From: Chromatiales bacterium
GTDB lineage: Bacteria; Pseudomonadota; Gammaproteobacteria; Chromatiales; Chromatiaceae
Assembly (NCBI GenBank): GCA_024762485.1
Contig: JANTHH010000076.1
Coordinates: forward strand, 1-11,462
Direction: 5' to 3'
Length of the DNA: 11,462 nucleotides
The stretch's first letter is position 1. Every line of letters begins with the position of its first letter. The translations under genes were made by a program, and so were the position numbers. Positions 1 through 6,236 of this stretch are shown piece by piece. Under the pieces are notes generated by a model that was given only the letters and a program-made list of their open reading frames with translations, made no database searches and was not told the origin of the DNA.

Positions 1-665
1 TGGATGATCTCGGCATCAGGGTTGCCTTCGTGACCTCGGAACGCCTCTACGAGCAACAACGCGCGGACATCGAGCGGGTGTTCGGCTGTCCCGTTGCCAA
101 TGGTTACGGTGGCAGGGACGCCGGCTTCATCGCCCACCAGTGTCCTGCAGGCGGGATGCATATCACTGCCGAGGACATCATCGTCGAGATCGTCGACAAC
201 GAGGGCAGGGTGCTGCCACCGGGCGAGGCGGGCGAGGTGGTGGTGACCCATCTGGCGACACGTGACTTCCCCTTCATCCGTTACCGTACCGGGGACGTGG
301 CGGTGCGCGACGTGCAGCCCTGCAGTTGTGGCCGGGGCCTGCCGTTGCTGAAGGAGATCCATGGCCGTACCACCGACTTCATCGTCGCCGCGGACGGCAC
401 CCTGATGCACGGCCTGGCGCTGATCTACGTGCTGCGCGAGCAGCCATCGGTGGCGGCCTTCAAGATCATCCAGGAATCCCCGGGACTGACCCGTGTGCTG
501 ATCGTTCCCGGCGAGGGCTACTCGGCGGAAGTGGAGGCGACCGTGCGCGAGGGGCTGCAGAAGAGGCTCGGCGAGGGGGTGGAGATACGGATCGAGCCGG
601 TGGACGAGATCCCCCGGGAACGCTCGGGCAAGTTCCGCTATGTGGTCAGCAAGGTTCAGGGCTGA
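1..665 (+). CDS. PaaK/CapK-like adenylate-forming enzyme, 3' part only
   Basis: This is the C-terminal part of a phenylacetate-CoA ligase-like (COG1541) adenylating enzyme; the frame is open from the left edge, so the true start lies outside. Visible family elements, in order, are the A5-like stretch NGYGGRDAGFIAHQCP, the ATP/ribose-binding stretch RYRTGDV, the hinge region GRTTDF, and the C-terminal SGKFRYV, whose Lys (codon 630-632) matches the catalytic lysine of the swinging C-terminal domain. Family members activate a carboxylic acid with ATP and usually pass it to CoA. The stretch around LPLLKEIHGRTTDFIV resembles, from memory, the CapK-like proteins of exopolysaccharide and exosortase clusters more than catabolic PaaK, so the substrate should not be assumed to be phenylacetate. 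It converges with yceF, with 12 bases between the stop codons. The family call is firm; the substrate is unknown. Confidence 0.85.
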   Translation, partial: DDLGIRVAFVTSERLYEQQRADIERVFGCPVANGYGGRDAGFIAHQCPAGGMHITAEDIIVEIVDNEGRVLPPGEAGEVVVTHLATRDFPFIRYRTGDVAVRDVQPCSCGRGLPLLKEIHGRTTDFIVAADGTLMHGLALIYVLREQPSVAAFKIIQESPGLTRVLIVPGEGYSAEVEATVREGLQKRLGEGVEIRIEPVDEIPRERSGKFRYVVSKVQG

Positions 666-681
666 GCGGAACCAGGCTCAG
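662..681. other. Inverted repeat spanning both convergent stop codons
   Basis: CTGAGC (662-667) and GCTCAG (676-681) form a perfect 6-bp dyad with an 8-base loop. The arms contain the TGA of the ligase-like gene (663-665) and, on the other strand, the TGA of yceF (678-680). It could fold as a short bidirectional hairpin at the convergent ends. There is no T-tract on either side, so a proper intrinsic terminator is not claimed. Confidence 0.35.
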
Positions 682-1274
682 GGGATCGCAATGCCCTCAC
701 GGTCGAGCATGCGGATCAGCTGGATCAGGGGCAGGCCGATCAGTGCATTGGGATCGTCACCCTCCAGGCGTTCGAACAGACTGATACCCAACCCCTCCGA
801 CTTGAAGCTCCCCGCGCAGTTGAAAGGCTGCTCCCTGTCCACATAGCGGCTGATCTGTCCCTCGTCGAGCTGGCGGAAATGCACCCGGAAGGGCTCACGG
901 CAGACCTGTGCCCGTCCCGTTGCGGTATTCAGCAGGCAGAGACCGGTGTGGAAGGTGACGATGTTGCCGCTGGCGCGCATCAGCTGGTCGATGGCTGCTG
1001 CCCTGCCGCCGGGCTTGCCGAGGATCTCGCCATCAATGCAGGCCACCTGGTCCGAGCCGATGACCAGCGCTTGCGGGTGACGTCCGCCGACGGCCCGGGC
1101 CTTGGCCTCGGCGAGTCGGGTCACCAGTTGCTCCGGAACCTCGCCGGGCATGGCGGTCTCGTCTACTTCCGGCTTGTCGCAGTCGAAGGCGATAGCCAGT
1201 CGGGCGAGCAACTCACGGCGAAAGGGGGATGTGGAACCCAGTACTATCTTGGGGGGCGTCACTATCGGGGGCAT
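678..1274 (-). CDS. yceF: Maf-family nucleotide pyrophosphatase YceF (7-methyl-GTP type)
   Basis: This 198-residue cytoplasmic Maf-superfamily protein is expected to hydrolyse the modified nucleotide m7GTP to its monophosphate plus pyrophosphate, a house-cleaning role described for E. coli YceF. Visible motifs are the phosphate-binding LGSTSPFRRELL (residues 12-23), VDET (37-40), IGSDQV (72-77) with Asp75 as the likely catalytic base, GKP, and the YceF-type signature CAGSFKSEG followed by LFERLEG. Length is close to that of E. coli YceF (about 194 residues), and the sequence is alignable over its whole length. The ATG at 1274 is chosen because the family N-terminus begins just before the LGSTS motif; the ribosome-binding site is weak (AAGAG). 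In E. coli yceF lies directly divergent from yceD. Here the two keep that orientation but are about 4.1 kb apart, separated by a GH108-like gene and oadGAB. Confidence 0.95.
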   Translation of the reverse strand: MPPIVTPPKIVLGSTSPFRRELLARLAIAFDCDKPEVDETAMPGEVPEQLVTRLAEAKARAVGGRHPQALVIGSDQVACIDGEILGKPGGRAAAIDQLMRASGNIVTFHTGLCLLNTATGRAQVCREPFRVHFRQLDEGQISRYVDREQPFNCAGSFKSEGLGISLFERLEGDDPNALIGLPLIQLIRMLDREGIAIP

Positions 1275-1304
1275 TGCAGGGGCTCTTCACTGATCAACTC
1301 GGCC

Positions 1305-1310
1305 TATAAT
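1305..1310 (+). promoter_or_regulatory. Candidate -10 box for the GH108-like gene
   Basis: A perfect TATAAT lies in the gap divergent from yceF. Transcription would begin near 1317, about 60 bases ahead of the preferred start at 1378, giving a leader with folded elements. No good -35 is visible; TCTTCA at 1284-1289 with a 15-base spacer is the best I find, so an activator may be needed or the match may be chance. Confidence 0.45.
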
Positions 1311-1331
1311 TAACACGCCCATGGGAGAGGG

Positions 1332-1374
1332 TACAGCCGACAGCATCTGCCACGGCTGTATGACTGGAGGTCAT
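1332..1374 (+). promoter_or_regulatory. Structured leader: 8-bp hairpin, then SD in a hairpin loop
   Basis: TACAGCCG (1332-1339) pairs perfectly with CGGCTGTA (1353-1360) around a 13-base loop. Directly after it, ATGAC (1360-1364) can pair with GTCAT (1370-1374), and most of the Shine-Dalgarno sequence GGAGG (1366-1370) sits in its 5-base loop. The elements lie between the candidate start of transcription and the ATG at 1378. They could control translation, or could be incidental if translation starts at the in-frame ATG at 1321. Confidence 0.4.
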
Positions 1375-1377
1375 GTG

Positions 1378-1956
1378 ATGTTCCCCACCGTGATGGACGT
1401 GATCGATGACTGGCTAAAGACGAATTCCGGCCAGACCCTGGCAGCCGGTGAATCCGTGCGCTTCGGCATTAACCGCTCCCTGCTTTCACGCTTCCACCAA
1501 CGACCGGTGACGAATGCAGAACTGGAATCACTGAGCCTGGCGGTTGCACGCGACCTCTATGCTTGGCGCTATTACCACCTGCCCTGCATCGACAGGTTGC
1601 CATGGCCTATCCAGCCACTGATCGTCGATGCAGCAATCTGTCATGGTCCGCGTCGCGCCATCTGCTTCCTCCAGCAGGTCTGTAATGACAGCGGTATGGC
1701 GACGCTGCGGCTCGATGGCATCGTCGGACCGCTTACATTCAAGACAGTCGAGGCGTGCCACCGGCATCTGCAGCAGCAGATGCTGAATGCGCTGATCCAC
1801 GAACGGGCCGTGTTTTTCCGCAACATGGCGGCGGCCGACCGGACGAAGGTCGGTCTGGAGGAAGAATGGCTGGCGCGTGCTGTGCGCTTTCTGCCAGCTT
1901 CCTGCACGGAATCAGAGCCTGTGGTCGACACCCCGGAGGCCGGCGCCATCCCCTGA
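1378..1956 (+). CDS. GH108-like muramidase-fold protein, probable catalytic Glu missing
   Basis: This 192-residue protein resembles the glycoside hydrolase 108 / DUF847 lysozymes with their C-terminal PG_binding_3 region, known from phage endolysins and so-called secretion-activator proteins. Matching parts are FGINRSLL (family: YGIT), the helix LARDLYAWRYYHLPC-like region, LIVDAAICHGPRRAI (family: VFDAAVNSG.GRA), LDGIVGPLTFKTV (family: DGIIGPKTL), and the closing EEEWLARAVRF. The catalytic Glu of the family EGG motif aligns with Asn16 in WLKTNSG, and the segment to FGI is about three residues short, so hydrolase activity is doubtful; Glu25 could be a shifted substitute. No signal peptide or membrane segment is visible. 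The ATG at 1378 has GGAGG seven bases upstream; in-frame ATGs at 1321 and 1360 would add up to 19 residues of unlikely sequence. Upstream is a TATAAT box, downstream the oad genes. Role unknown. Confidence 0.7.
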   Translation: MFPTVMDVIDDWLKTNSGQTLAAGESVRFGINRSLLSRFHQRPVTNAELESLSLAVARDLYAWRYYHLPCIDRLPWPIQPLIVDAAICHGPRRAICFLQQVCNDSGMATLRLDGIVGPLTFKTVEACHRHLQQQMLNALIHERAVFFRNMAAADRTKVGLEEEWLARAVRFLPASCTESEPVVDTPEAGAIP

Positions 1957-2029
1957 GGATGCACCTCCAGGATTTACGTGGGCCTCGCGCTGCCGGGAGA
2001 AGCTTCCTGCTGTCAAGTGCCGGATTTTC

Positions 2030-2058
2030 TTGACATAAGCCGGTCGTTCACATAAAAA
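2030..2058 (+). promoter_or_regulatory. Candidate sigma-70 promoter of oadGAB, with dyad
   Basis: A perfect TTGACA (2030-2035) is followed, after 17 bases, by TAAAAA (2053-2058, four of six matches to TATAAT). Transcription would start near 2065, about 48 bases ahead of oadG. A dyad CCGGT (2040-2044) / ACCGG (2059-2063) encloses the -10 region and could be an operator or a weak hairpin. The rest of the 1957-2112 gap shows nothing else recognisable, and no clear terminator for the preceding gene. Confidence 0.5.
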
Positions 2059-2112
2059 ACCGGAGTTTTGTGCGCGCTACGGCGTCCCTATTGAAACGCT
2101 CTGAGGTTAATC

Positions 2113-2367
2113 ATGCCGATGGCAGATCTGATGCTTGCCGGAGTTGAAGTCATGCTGTTGGGTATGGGCATTGTCTTTGGCTTCCTCATCCTGCTGGTCT
2201 TCGTGCTCAAGGGCATGTCCCAACTGGCGATGCTGATCGGTGGTGAGGAGGACGAGTCGAAGCTCCCTGTTCGCCAGGCCGTTGTTCCCTCCACCGCCAG
2301 CGGCGATGTGCCTGTCCCCGTCATCGCAGCAGCGATTGCGCGTTATCGCGCCAGCCACAACGGCTGA
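2113..2367 (+). CDS. oadG: Oxaloacetate decarboxylase sodium pump, gamma subunit
   Basis: This 84-residue protein is the small membrane subunit that holds the biotin-carrying alpha subunit to the membrane-embedded beta subunit and helps assemble the pump. It has one hydrophobic segment at roughly residues 8-33 (GVEVMLLGMGIVFGFLILLV), a short charged stretch (GGEEDES), a Pro/Ala-containing linker, and a C-terminal AAIARYRA element typical of OadG tails that contact the alpha subunit. Length matches the family (about 80-90 residues). The ATG at 2113 is preceded by TGAGG six bases upstream. oadA starts 30 bases later and oadB overlaps oadA, so the three form one operon in the common G-A-B order. 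No tail histidines of the kind discussed as metal ligands in other OadG proteins are obvious apart from the final HNG. Confidence 0.9.
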   Translation: MPMADLMLAGVEVMLLGMGIVFGFLILLVFVLKGMSQLAMLIGGEEDESKLPVRQAVVPSTASGDVPVPVIAAAIARYRASHNG

Positions 2368-2397
2368 TCACTCCCTTTCCTGGAGCACTCCAATACC

Positions 2398-4185
2398 ATG
2401 CCATCCCAGCGACTTGCTATCACCGATGTGGTTCTGCGTGACGCCCATCAGTCCCTGTTCGCAACACGGTTGCGGCTCGATGACATGCTGCCGATCGCAG
2501 CCAGGCTCGATGAGGTGGGTTTCTGGTCGCTCGAGACCTGGGGTGGGGCCACCTTCGATGCCTGTATCCGTTACCTCGGGGAGGATCCATGGGAGCGGCT
2601 GCGGCAACTCAAATCCGCGATGCCGAAGACCCGGCAGCAGATGTTGCTGCGTGGGCAGAACCTGCTGGGCTATCGACACTATGGGGATGATGTGGTCGAG
2701 GCATTCGTCCAGCGGGCCGCGGAGAATGGGATGGACGTGTTCCGCATCTTCGATGCGATGAACGACCCCCGCAACCTGGAGACGGCCGTCGCGTGTGCGC
2801 TGAAGACCGGCAAACACGCCCAGGGCACGATCTGCTACACCGTCAGCCCGGTGCACACGGTGGAGGGGTTTGCCGAGATGGGCCGGCGCCTGGAGGAGAT
2901 GGGTTGTCATTCCATCTGCATCAAGGACATGGCGGGGCTGTTGAAACCCTATGCCGGTTACGAACTGGTGACCCGTCTGAAAGAGACCACCTCGCTGCCG
3001 ATCCATCTCCATTCCCATGCCACCACCGGCATGAGCACCGCCACCGCACTGAAGGTTGCCGAGGCGGGCATCGACGGCGTGGATGCCGCCATCTCGTCCA
3101 TGTCACATACCTATGGACACTCGGCCACCGAGTCACTGGTGGCGATCCTGCAGGGTACCGACAGGGATACCGGACTGGACATCGAGGCGCTGGAGGATAT
3201 CGCCGACTATTTCCGCAAGGTCAGGAAAAAGTACGCCAGCTTCGAGGGTTCGCTGCGCGGTGTCGACTCCCGCATTCTCGTCGCTCAGGTACCAGGTGGC
3301 ATGCTCACCAACATGGAAAATCAATTGCGGGAACAGCATGCACTCGATCGCATGGATGAAGTGCTGCAGGAGATCCCACGGGTACGCAAGGATCTCGGCT
3401 ACATCCCGCTGGTGACACCGACCTCTCAGATCGTCGGCACCCAGGCGGTGATCAACGTGCTCACCGGTGAACGCTACAAGACCATCACCAAGGAAACGGC
3501 CGGCGTACTGCGTGGCGAATACGGGCAGACAGCCGCGCCGGTGAACAGTGAGTTGCAGGCGCGTGTGCTCGGCGAGAACGAACAGCCGATCACCTGCCGA
3601 CCGGCAGACCTGATCGAGCCGGAACTCGATACCCTGACTCAGGGGCTGAAGGACATCGCCAGCGAGAAGGGACTGGCGTTGACCGAGCCGGTGATCGAGG
3701 ACGTGCTGATCTACGCCCAGTTCCCGCAGGTAGGCCTCAAATTCATCGAGAACCGGGGCAATCCCGCAGCCTTCGAGCCGGCGCCGGGCGCTGAGCAGGA
3801 AGGCAGCCAGGCCGTCACCGCTGCTGCACCGGCAAGTGCTGTCGGCGGCACGGAGTCCTATACCGTTACCGTCGATGGACGCGCCTACCAGGTTACCGTG
3901 GCCCCCGGGGGAGAAGTGGTCGCTGCATCACCCGCTGCGCCAGCGGCAACCGATCCACAACCGGCCACAGGCGGGCAGGCCGTGCCCGCACCGCTGGCGG
4001 GCAACATCTTCAAGATACTGGTGGCGCCAGGTCAGGCGGTTGCCGAGGGTGATGTCATCATGATCCTCGAGGCGATGAAGATGGAGACCGAGGTGCGCTC
4101 ACCCGCCGCTGGCACCATCGCGCAGGTCAACGTCAAGGAAGGGGACGCTGTCCAGGTCGGCGAAACCCTGTTGACCCTCGCCTGA
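2398..4185 (+). CDS. oadA: Oxaloacetate decarboxylase alpha subunit, biotin-carrying carboxyltransferase
   Basis: This 595-residue protein transfers the carboxyl group of oxaloacetate to its own biotin, releasing pyruvate; OadB then decarboxylates carboxybiotin and exports sodium. The N-terminal carboxyltransferase barrel begins with TDVVLRDAHQS, whose Asp15, with His205 and His207 in HLHSHATTG, forms the expected metal site, and Lys176 in ICIKDMAG is the conserved active-site lysine. A PYC/OadA conserved domain follows to about residue 460, then an Ala/Pro-rich linker interrupted by a short beta segment (YTVTVDGRAYQV). The C-terminal biotinyl domain has EAMKMETE with Lys561 as the biotin site. 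Length is typical. A TGGAG Shine-Dalgarno lies 12 bases before the ATG. The stop overlaps the oadB start by one base (TGATG). Pyruvate carboxylase subunit B is related, but the oadG and oadB neighbours decide for the decarboxylase. Confidence 0.96.
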   Translation: MPSQRLAITDVVLRDAHQSLFATRLRLDDMLPIAARLDEVGFWSLETWGGATFDACIRYLGEDPWERLRQLKSAMPKTRQQMLLRGQNLLGYRHYGDDVVEAFVQRAAENGMDVFRIFDAMNDPRNLETAVACALKTGKHAQGTICYTVSPVHTVEGFAEMGRRLEEMGCHSICIKDMAGLLKPYAGYELVTRLKETTSLPIHLHSHATTGMSTATALKVAEAGIDGVDAAISSMSHTYGHSATESLVAILQGTDRDTGLDIEALEDIADYFRKVRKKYASFEGSLRGVDSRILVAQVPGGMLTNMENQLREQHALDRMDEVLQEIPRVRKDLGYIPLVTPTSQIVGTQAVINVLTGERYKTITKETAGVLRGEYGQTAAPVNSELQARVLGENEQPITCRPADLIEPELDTLTQGLKDIASEKGLALTEPVIEDVLIYAQFPQVGLKFIENRGNPAAFEPAPGAEQEGSQAVTAAAPASAVGGTESYTVTVDGRAYQVTVAPGGEVVAASPAAPAATDPQPATGGQAVPAPLAGNIFKILVAPGQAVAEGDVIMILEAMKMETEVRSPAAGTIAQVNVKEGDAVQVGETLLTLA

Positions 4186-5321
4186 TGGAACAGGGATATC
4201 AAGCACTCTGGCAATCCATGGGGATTGCCAACATGGGGTGGGGCCAGAGTTTGATGATCCTGGTCGGCCTGTCGCTGATCTGGCTCGCGGTGGTGAAGAA
4301 ATTTGAGCCCCTGCTGCTGGTCCCCATCGGCTTCGGTGCCGTCCTCAGCAACATCCCGGTTGCCGACATCGGAGGCCACGATGGTCTGCTGGGAATGATC
4401 TATGCCGTCGGCATCGAAACAGGCGTGTTTCCACTGCTGATCTTCATGGGTGTTGGCGCCCTGACCGATTTCAGTGCGCTCATCGCGCGTCCGACCACGC
4501 TGCTGCTTGGGGCCGCTGCCCAGTTCGGCATCTTCGTTACCTTGCTCGGCGCACTGGCCCTGAACTGGCTGCCAGGCTTCGATTTCACCCTTGCGGACGC
4601 GTCGGCCATAGCCATCATCGGTGGCGCCGACGGGCCAACGGCGATTTTTCTTGCGTCCCGCCTGTCACCCGATCTGCTGGGTGCAATTGCGGTTGCTGCG
4701 TACTCCTACATGGCGCTGGTGCCGATCATCCAGCCACCGATCATGCGGGCACTCACCAGCGAAGAAGAGCGTCGGGTGGAGATGTCCCAGTTGCGTCCGG
4801 TGAGCAAGACCGAAAAGATCTTCTTCCCCTTGACCGTCCTCCTGCTGTGCGTGCTGTTTCTGCCATCGGCTGCGCCACTGATCGGCATGCTGACCTTCGG
4901 CAATCTGTTGCGTGAATCCGGGGTGGTCGAGCGTCTTTCCAAAGCGGCGCAGAATGAGATCATCAATGTGGTGACCATCTTTCTTGGCCTGGCGGTGGGC
5001 TCAAAGCTGTCCGCGGACAAGTTTCTCACGCTCGACACCCTGGGCATCCTGGCACTCGGTGCGGGTGCCTTCTGCGTGGGTACCGCGGCTGGCGTGCTGA
5101 TGGGCAAGGTGTTGCATCGTGTATCGGGCGGCAAGATCAACCCACTGATCGGGGCAGCCGGGGTCTCCGCCGTGCCGATGGCCGCAAGGGTGGTCAACAA
5201 GGTCGGCCTGGAGGCGAATCAACACAATTTCCTGCTCATGCATGCGATGGGCCCGAACGTGGCCGGGGTCATCGGCTCGGCTGTCGCCGCTGGTGTGTTG
5301 CTGGCCGTGGTCGGTCACTGA
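4185..5321 (+). CDS. oadB: Oxaloacetate decarboxylase beta subunit, sodium-pumping membrane channel
   Basis: This 378-residue, very hydrophobic inner-membrane protein couples decarboxylation of carboxybiotin to outward sodium transport. Family landmarks are present: KKFEPLLLVPIGFG with LSNIP in the first part, IETGVFPLLIFMGVGALTDF, the central GGADGPTAIF with Asp149 (corresponding to the essential Asp of the Klebsiella enzyme), INPLIGAAGVSAVPMAAR, and the terminal LLMHAMGPNVAGVIGSAV. About nine or more membrane segments can be read from the hydrophobic runs. It is shorter than the Klebsiella protein (about 433 residues) mainly at the N-terminus, which is common in the family. The start codon shares a base with the oadA stop and has no Shine-Dalgarno of its own, so translation is probably coupled. 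No clear terminator follows in the 108 bases before yceD. Confidence 0.95.
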   Translation: MEQGYQALWQSMGIANMGWGQSLMILVGLSLIWLAVVKKFEPLLLVPIGFGAVLSNIPVADIGGHDGLLGMIYAVGIETGVFPLLIFMGVGALTDFSALIARPTTLLLGAAAQFGIFVTLLGALALNWLPGFDFTLADASAIAIIGGADGPTAIFLASRLSPDLLGAIAVAAYSYMALVPIIQPPIMRALTSEEERRVEMSQLRPVSKTEKIFFPLTVLLLCVLFLPSAAPLIGMLTFGNLLRESGVVERLSKAAQNEIINVVTIFLGLAVGSKLSADKFLTLDTLGILALGAGAFCVGTAAGVLMGKVLHRVSGGKINPLIGAAGVSAVPMAARVVNKVGLEANQHNFLLMHAMGPNVAGVIGSAVAAGVLLAVVGH

Positions 5322-5391
5322 GCCCAGTACAGCAGGATGGGATGTTGCCGGAACCCTGTTGCCATGATGGTGGAAACGGGCACTTTGTCTT

Positions 5392-5420
5392 TTGACACAA
5401 GGGCTTGTTGCAAATAGAAT
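5392..5420 (+). promoter_or_regulatory. Near-consensus sigma-70 promoter of the yceD-rpmF-plsX-fab operon
   Basis: TTGACA (5392-5397, six of six), a spacer of exactly 17 bases, and TAGAAT (5415-5420, five of six) make this the best promoter in the window. Transcription would start at about 5426-5428, only two to four bases before the yceD ATG at 5430. The TAG inside the -10 box is in frame with yceD, so translation cannot begin further upstream. Strong output fits an operon that includes a ribosomal protein gene. Confidence 0.8.
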
Positions 5421-5429
5421 CGTCCGATT

Positions 5430-5978
5430 ATGTCGTCGCCTTTGCCAGATGTGGCCAATCCGAGACGCCTGTGTGATCTGGGCAAGCACTTTTCCGGAAG
5501 TCTTGCTCTGAGTTCACTGTCGAGACTGGCCCCGCTTCTCGCCTCCACGGAGGGGGAGGTCCTCTACGAACTGCGGTTCGACAGAGGCGATCGGGGCTCC
5601 GCTCGGATTGACGGATGGATCGAGACGACGATGCAGGTGGCCTGCCAGCGCTGCATGGAGCCCATGCCCCTGGCGGTCAGGTCGGAGATTTCACTGGCCG
5701 TCGTGGCGGGTCCGGAGGAGGCCGAAAGGCTGCCGGACGAGCTGGATCCCCTGCTGCTCGAAAAAGATGAGTCGATCCCCCTGTCGGATCTGCTCGAAGA
5801 TGAATTGTTGCTGGCCCTGCCGGTGGCACCCGTACATCCAGTCGAGGCCTGTGGCCTGCGGCTGGCCGATTTCTGCGACGAGCCCGAGGTTGGGCTGGTC
5901 GACGCGGACGCAGATGAGGAGAAGGTGAACCCCTTCGCTCAACTGGCGGAACTGAAGTCGGAAAAACCAGAACATTGA
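5430..5978 (+). CDS. yceD: YceD (DUF177) 23S rRNA accumulation protein
   Basis: This 182-residue cytoplasmic protein belongs to the DUF177 family, which in E. coli and plants is linked to 23S rRNA maturation or accumulation and is nearly always encoded just before rpmF. Visible features are VACQRCMEPM with the CxxC pair, a central acidic stretch, LLEDELLLALPVAPVH typical of the family, an additional Cys pair in the C-terminal half (EACGLRLADFC), and the closing NPFAQLAELK. The N-terminus LPDVANPRRL aligns with the start of E. coli YceD, which supports the ATG at 5430. An in-frame TAG at 5415 rules out a longer protein, apart from a rare ATT at 5427. There is no Shine-Dalgarno sequence, and the predicted transcript starts only a few bases earlier. 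rpmF follows after 22 bases. Confidence 0.92.
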   Translation: MSSPLPDVANPRRLCDLGKHFSGSLALSSLSRLAPLLASTEGEVLYELRFDRGDRGSARIDGWIETTMQVACQRCMEPMPLAVRSEISLAVVAGPEEAERLPDELDPLLLEKDESIPLSDLLEDELLLALPVAPVHPVEACGLRLADFCDEPEVGLVDADADEEKVNPFAQLAELKSEKPEH

Positions 5979-6000
5979 CCTGCTTTTCAGGAGACTAGCG

Positions 6001-6177
6001 ATGGCGGTCCAAAAGAGTCGTAAAACCCCTTCCAAGCGCGGCATGCGCCGTTCTCACGATGGCCTCAAGTCCGAGGCTCTGTCCATCGATCCGACATCCG
6101 GTGAGACCCACCTGCGTCACCATGTGTCGCCGGACGGTTTTTACCGTGGACGCAAGGTCGTCGATCAAGAAGGCTGA
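6001..6177 (+). CDS. rpmF: Large-subunit ribosomal protein L32 (bL32)
   Basis: This short gene encodes a 58-residue basic protein, bL32, of the 50S subunit. It begins MAVQKSRKTPSKRGMRRSH and ends near GFYRGRKVVDQEG, matching E. coli L32 closely along its whole length, including SKRGMRRSHD, SGE.HLRHH and YRGRKV. The zinc-binding cysteines found in some L32 paralogues are absent, so this is the zinc-free C-minus form. AGGAG (5989-5993) lies seven bases before the ATG. It sits 22 bases after yceD, the usual pairing. plsX follows after 59 bases that contain a perfect small hairpin, which may help set the high ratio of rpmF to lipid-gene products. Confidence 0.97.
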   Translation: MAVQKSRKTPSKRGMRRSHDGLKSEALSIDPTSGETHLRHHVSPDGFYRGRKVVDQEG

Positions 6178-6178
6178 T

Positions 6179-6194
6179 TTCCCGGTAACGGGAA
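6179..6194 (+). other. GNRA-loop hairpin directly after rpmF
   Basis: TTCCCG (6179-6184) and CGGGAA (6189-6194) form a perfect 6-bp stem closed by the tetraloop GTAA, a GNRA type that is stable in RNA. It starts one base after the rpmF stop codon and has no T-tract behind it, so it is more likely a 3' stabiliser, processing site or partial attenuator than a full terminator. The plsX gene must be transcribed through it unless there is another promoter. Confidence 0.5.
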
Positions 6195-6236
6195 CCCGCG
6201 ACATGCCGCTCCCTCGGTGCTGTTGCAGAATAGCTT

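Noticed and set aside
879..1313. Plus-strand open frame opposite yceF
   Set aside because: yceF is unmistakable on the minus strand, and this frame has no coherent family features.
1321..1377. In-frame upstream start for the GH108-like gene at ATG 1321
   Set aside because: It would lie almost on the predicted transcription start, has no Shine-Dalgarno, and the extra residues coincide with a hairpin leader. The GGAGG site serves 1378. It is not fully excluded.
5322..5391. Terminator after oadB
   Set aside because: Only very short imperfect dyads are present (for example ACTG-AGCC-CAGT over the stop) with no T-tract, so no terminator is called and some readthrough into yceD is possible.
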